Source: Sphingomonas sp. Leaf34 (GTDB lineage Bacteria > Pseudomonadota > Alphaproteobacteria > Sphingomonadales > Sphingomonadaceae). Taken from it: 64,000 nt of DNA. The notes under the pieces were generated by a model. It ran no database searches, was not told where the DNA came from, and was given only the letters and a program-made list of their open reading frames with translations. Positions 60,883 to 64,000 of this stretch are shown here, in pieces. Location of the stretch: NCBI RefSeq assembly GCF_001421805.1, contig NZ_LMLC01000002.1, positions 664,819 through 728,818 on the forward strand. The letters run 5' to 3'. Numbering within the stretch: the first letter of the stretch is position 1; every line of letters starts with the position of its first letter. Both the position numbers and the translations under genes were made by a program.

Positions 60883-61251
60883 ATGGGCACGATACACCGT
60901 GTCGAGACGCACTCGCTGCGTAGTTCTCCGGAAAAGCTGTGGCGCGCGGCGTGCCGGGTCGACGCGAACTTGCAATCCCGTCGCGCTCTCCTTGGAGACG
61001 ACCTCTTCACGGATCATGCTTGGCTGATCCTCGTCAGCCTCTACCGGACGGAGGCGGAGGGGAGATGCATCGACCTGCCGATGCTCGGTGAACGTGTCGC
61101 GTTACGGTCGACCAACGTGCGGCGTTGGCTGAAGGTTCTCGGTGAATGCGGGTTGGTGGACCAGCTCGACAACGATGTCTGCGTCGCGCAACTGACGGCC
61201 ACAGGCGTCGACCATGTCGAGCATCTGCTGGAAGGGACCACGGGCAATTAA
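60883..61251 (+). CDS. MarR-like winged-helix regulator
   Basis: 122 residues from ATG 60883 (frame open to TTG 60808). It contains a winged helix: DDLFTDHAWLILVSLYRTEA, LPMLGERVALRSTNVRRWLK, VLGECGLVDQLDNDVCVAQL, and EHLLEGT at the end. Pattern A.lR.tnv.RWlk.L...GLv matches MarR-type DNA binding. No target is evident. Inside the region next to the recombinase, probably island cargo. Confidence 0.65.
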   Translation: MGTIHRVETHSLRSSPEKLWRAACRVDANLQSRRALLGDDLFTDHAWLILVSLYRTEAEGRCIDLPMLGERVALRSTNVRRWLKVLGECGLVDQLDNDVCVAQLTATGVDHVEHLLEGTTGN

Positions 61252-61308
61252 AGCCGGCGTCACTAATGGCAGCCGCGACAAAGCGCGAAGGCGTTCACTC
61301 TTCACCCG

Positions 61309-61836
61309 TTACCTGTCGGCCGCCTTCAGCCGGTCCAGCCAGAGCCTTGGCGAAGCCGATAGGCAGTACTCCTCCATGTCATGTGCACCGGCAAAGCCAA
61401 GCGCGGCGGCATAGCCGTCATTGACCATGCTGCCGTCATCGACGATCATCGCGGTGTCGCCCAACTCGCGCTCGAAGCGTGACAACGTCGCTGGACTCAC
61501 GCCCGCAGCATGGGCGGCCGCCACCTGGGTCAATCCTCTGGCCAAGCGCGCGAGCCGTAGACGCGGACCGAACGATGGCGCCCCCGGCAGCGCAGGGTCG
61601 CGCCAGCCGGGAACGAGCTGCACGAGAGCCAACCTCTCCTCGAGCGCGTGCACCAGATGCGACGTGGGTCGATGGGATCCCTGCTCGAGGCGCAGAATGG
61701 TCCGCCTATCGACCTGCACGTACCGGGCGAGCCGTTCTTGAGACCAGCCGCGTGCCATCCGCGCGTGACGAACCCGTTTGCCGATACCGGTCGGAATAGC
61801 CGCGCGGGGGAAGAGCCTGTTGATTCCCGAACCCAT
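61309..61836 (-). CDS. double XRE/Cro-type HTH protein
   Basis: 175 residues with two helix-turn-helix domains of the Xre family: IGKRVRHARMARGWSQERLARYVQVDRRTILRLEQG (about 18-53) and GPRLRLARLARGLTQVAAAHAAGVSPATLSRFERE (about 90-124). A C-terminal acidic tail follows. Tandem HTH proteins of this kind occur near integrases and may control excision of the element. Divergent from the small gene and recombinase at 61911-63924. Confidence 0.8.
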   Translation of the reverse strand: MGSGINRLFPRAAIPTGIGKRVRHARMARGWSQERLARYVQVDRRTILRLEQGSHRPTSHLVHALEERLALVQLVPGWRDPALPGAPSFGPRLRLARLARGLTQVAAAHAAGVSPATLSRFERELGDTAMIVDDGSMVNDGYAAALGFAGAHDMEEYCLSASPRLWLDRLKAADR

Positions 61837-61910
61837 CGGGCCCCCATGCCATTTGCAGAAACCTGTGACAAGTTTTCACGACCTTGCGGCTCCCATTCCA
61901 CAAGGTGGGC

Positions 61911-62060
61911 ATGCCGGTCACCCCCTTCCCCAAAGCCCTCGGACGCCGTGATCGCGCCATCGAGGAACTCGTTCGGCTCTTGGCACGGCAGGCCGCCGCG
62001 GAGTACGTTGCGGGCGTGGGTCAGGCTGCTGCCCGCGAGACCGTTCCAGGACGCCGATGA
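61911..62060 (+). CDS. small protein, 49 aa, upstream of the recombinase
   Basis: ATG 61911 is preceded by AAGGTGG. The product begins MPVTPFPKALGRRDRAIEEL, continues VRLLARQAAAEYVAGVGQ, and is helical and basic. Small ORFs of this kind commonly precede large serine recombinases. Its stop overlaps ATG 62057 (ATGA), so coupled translation is possible. Confidence 0.55.
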   Translation: MPVTPFPKALGRRDRAIEELVRLLARQAAAEYVAGVGQAAARETVPGRR

Positions 62061-62265
62061 GACGCTTCCCCGCCATGAACGATCATTACCGGGTCAGTCC
62101 TCGGACTTGTCGCGGAGCCCCGCGCCGGGCGTGCGCGTCCGGGCGTCTAATTCGCCGCGGTCAGATCTCGGCACGGCGAACAGGATGCACCACAACCCTG
62201 CAATCAGGGCCTGGCGCCTTTCGTTCGTACGCCAGCGGGTTGCGCGAACCGGCGACGGCCTCGTC

Positions 62266-62269
<4 letters not shown>
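62057..62269 (+). CDS. possible 70-aa ORF bridging to the recombinase
   Basis: ATG 62057 overlaps the previous stop by 4 bp, and its TGA (62267-62269) overlaps the recombinase GTG (62266). The sequence (MRRFPAMNDHYRVSPRTCRG..., Arg/Ser-rich) does not look like a folded protein, so the neat overlaps may be coincidence. Confidence 0.25.
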
Positions 62270-63957
<1,688 letters not shown>

Positions 63958-64000
63958 ACGGTCCGTATGTGCGGACGTTGGGTGTAGAAGACATTGTGAT

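Noticed and set aside
61648..62265. Upstream extension of the recombinase frame
   Set aside because: Antisense to the XRE gene and composed of shadow-like sequence; the resolvase domain starts at 62266.

Overview
The window is high-GC DNA (about 60-63% by eye) from an alphaproteobacterium, most likely a sphingomonad (Sphingomonas or a relative). The grounds are many TonB, porin and esterase genes, seven complete TetR regulators, NodT/HlyD/DHA2 efflux genes, small DUF465-type proteins and a tRNA-fMet with a serine recombinase beside it. Most of it reads as accessory catabolic and regulatory DNA. No ribosomal or other core information genes were seen apart from the tRNA.

Layout. 0-7.3 kb: the end of a LysR gene, a decayed aldo/keto reductase, an SGNH hydrolase, a glycine-rich lipoprotein, a GH3 glycosidase with a divergent TetR, and an FAD monooxygenase with a divergent TetR. 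7.4-15.1 kb: a degraded gene, then a four-gene tripartite drug-efflux operon (TetR, DHA2 transporter, HlyD, NodT) facing a flavin pair (LLM oxidoreductase and nitroreductase). 15.7-25.1 kb: an esterase and a D-tartrate pathway (LysR, DctA, D-tartrate dehydratase, outer-membrane channel, malic enzyme, FAH/MhpD-type protein). 25.3-26.6 kb: a complete IS3-family element with a visible slippery heptamer. 26.6-40 kb: a diguanylate cyclase, porin-like proteins, small proteins, TerC, an MFS transporter, a LysR/aldo-keto reductase pair and DUF1993. This stretch holds a duplicated DUF465 locus: one copy is intact, the other is stopped by an in-frame TAG, and both keep a near-identical ~117-bp leader.

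41-52 kb is the most coherent block: GH3 glycosidase, two secreted alpha/beta hydrolases, two small proteins, a TonB-dependent receptor, TetR, SDR, an EthA-like Baeyer-Villiger monooxygenase and a second TetR. The two divergent promoters in this block, about 5.4 kb apart, carry operators identical at 15 of 17 positions. This points to one regulon that imports a glycoside, removes the sugar, oxidises a keto-aglycone to an ester or lactone and hydrolyses it. The substrate is not known.

52.7-64 kb is a decaying region with many broken genes: an SDR interrupted by a 14-bp tandem duplication, the 3' half of an alpha/beta hydrolase, MarR/IS3/SDR fragments stitched together, a frameshifted cytochrome P460 and half of an NrsF anti-sigma gene. 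It ends in a large serine recombinase whose reading frame runs into the 3' half of a tRNA-fMet gene, as expected for a genomic island integrated at that tRNA. Inferences about function come from family recognition by eye; no database search was possible.
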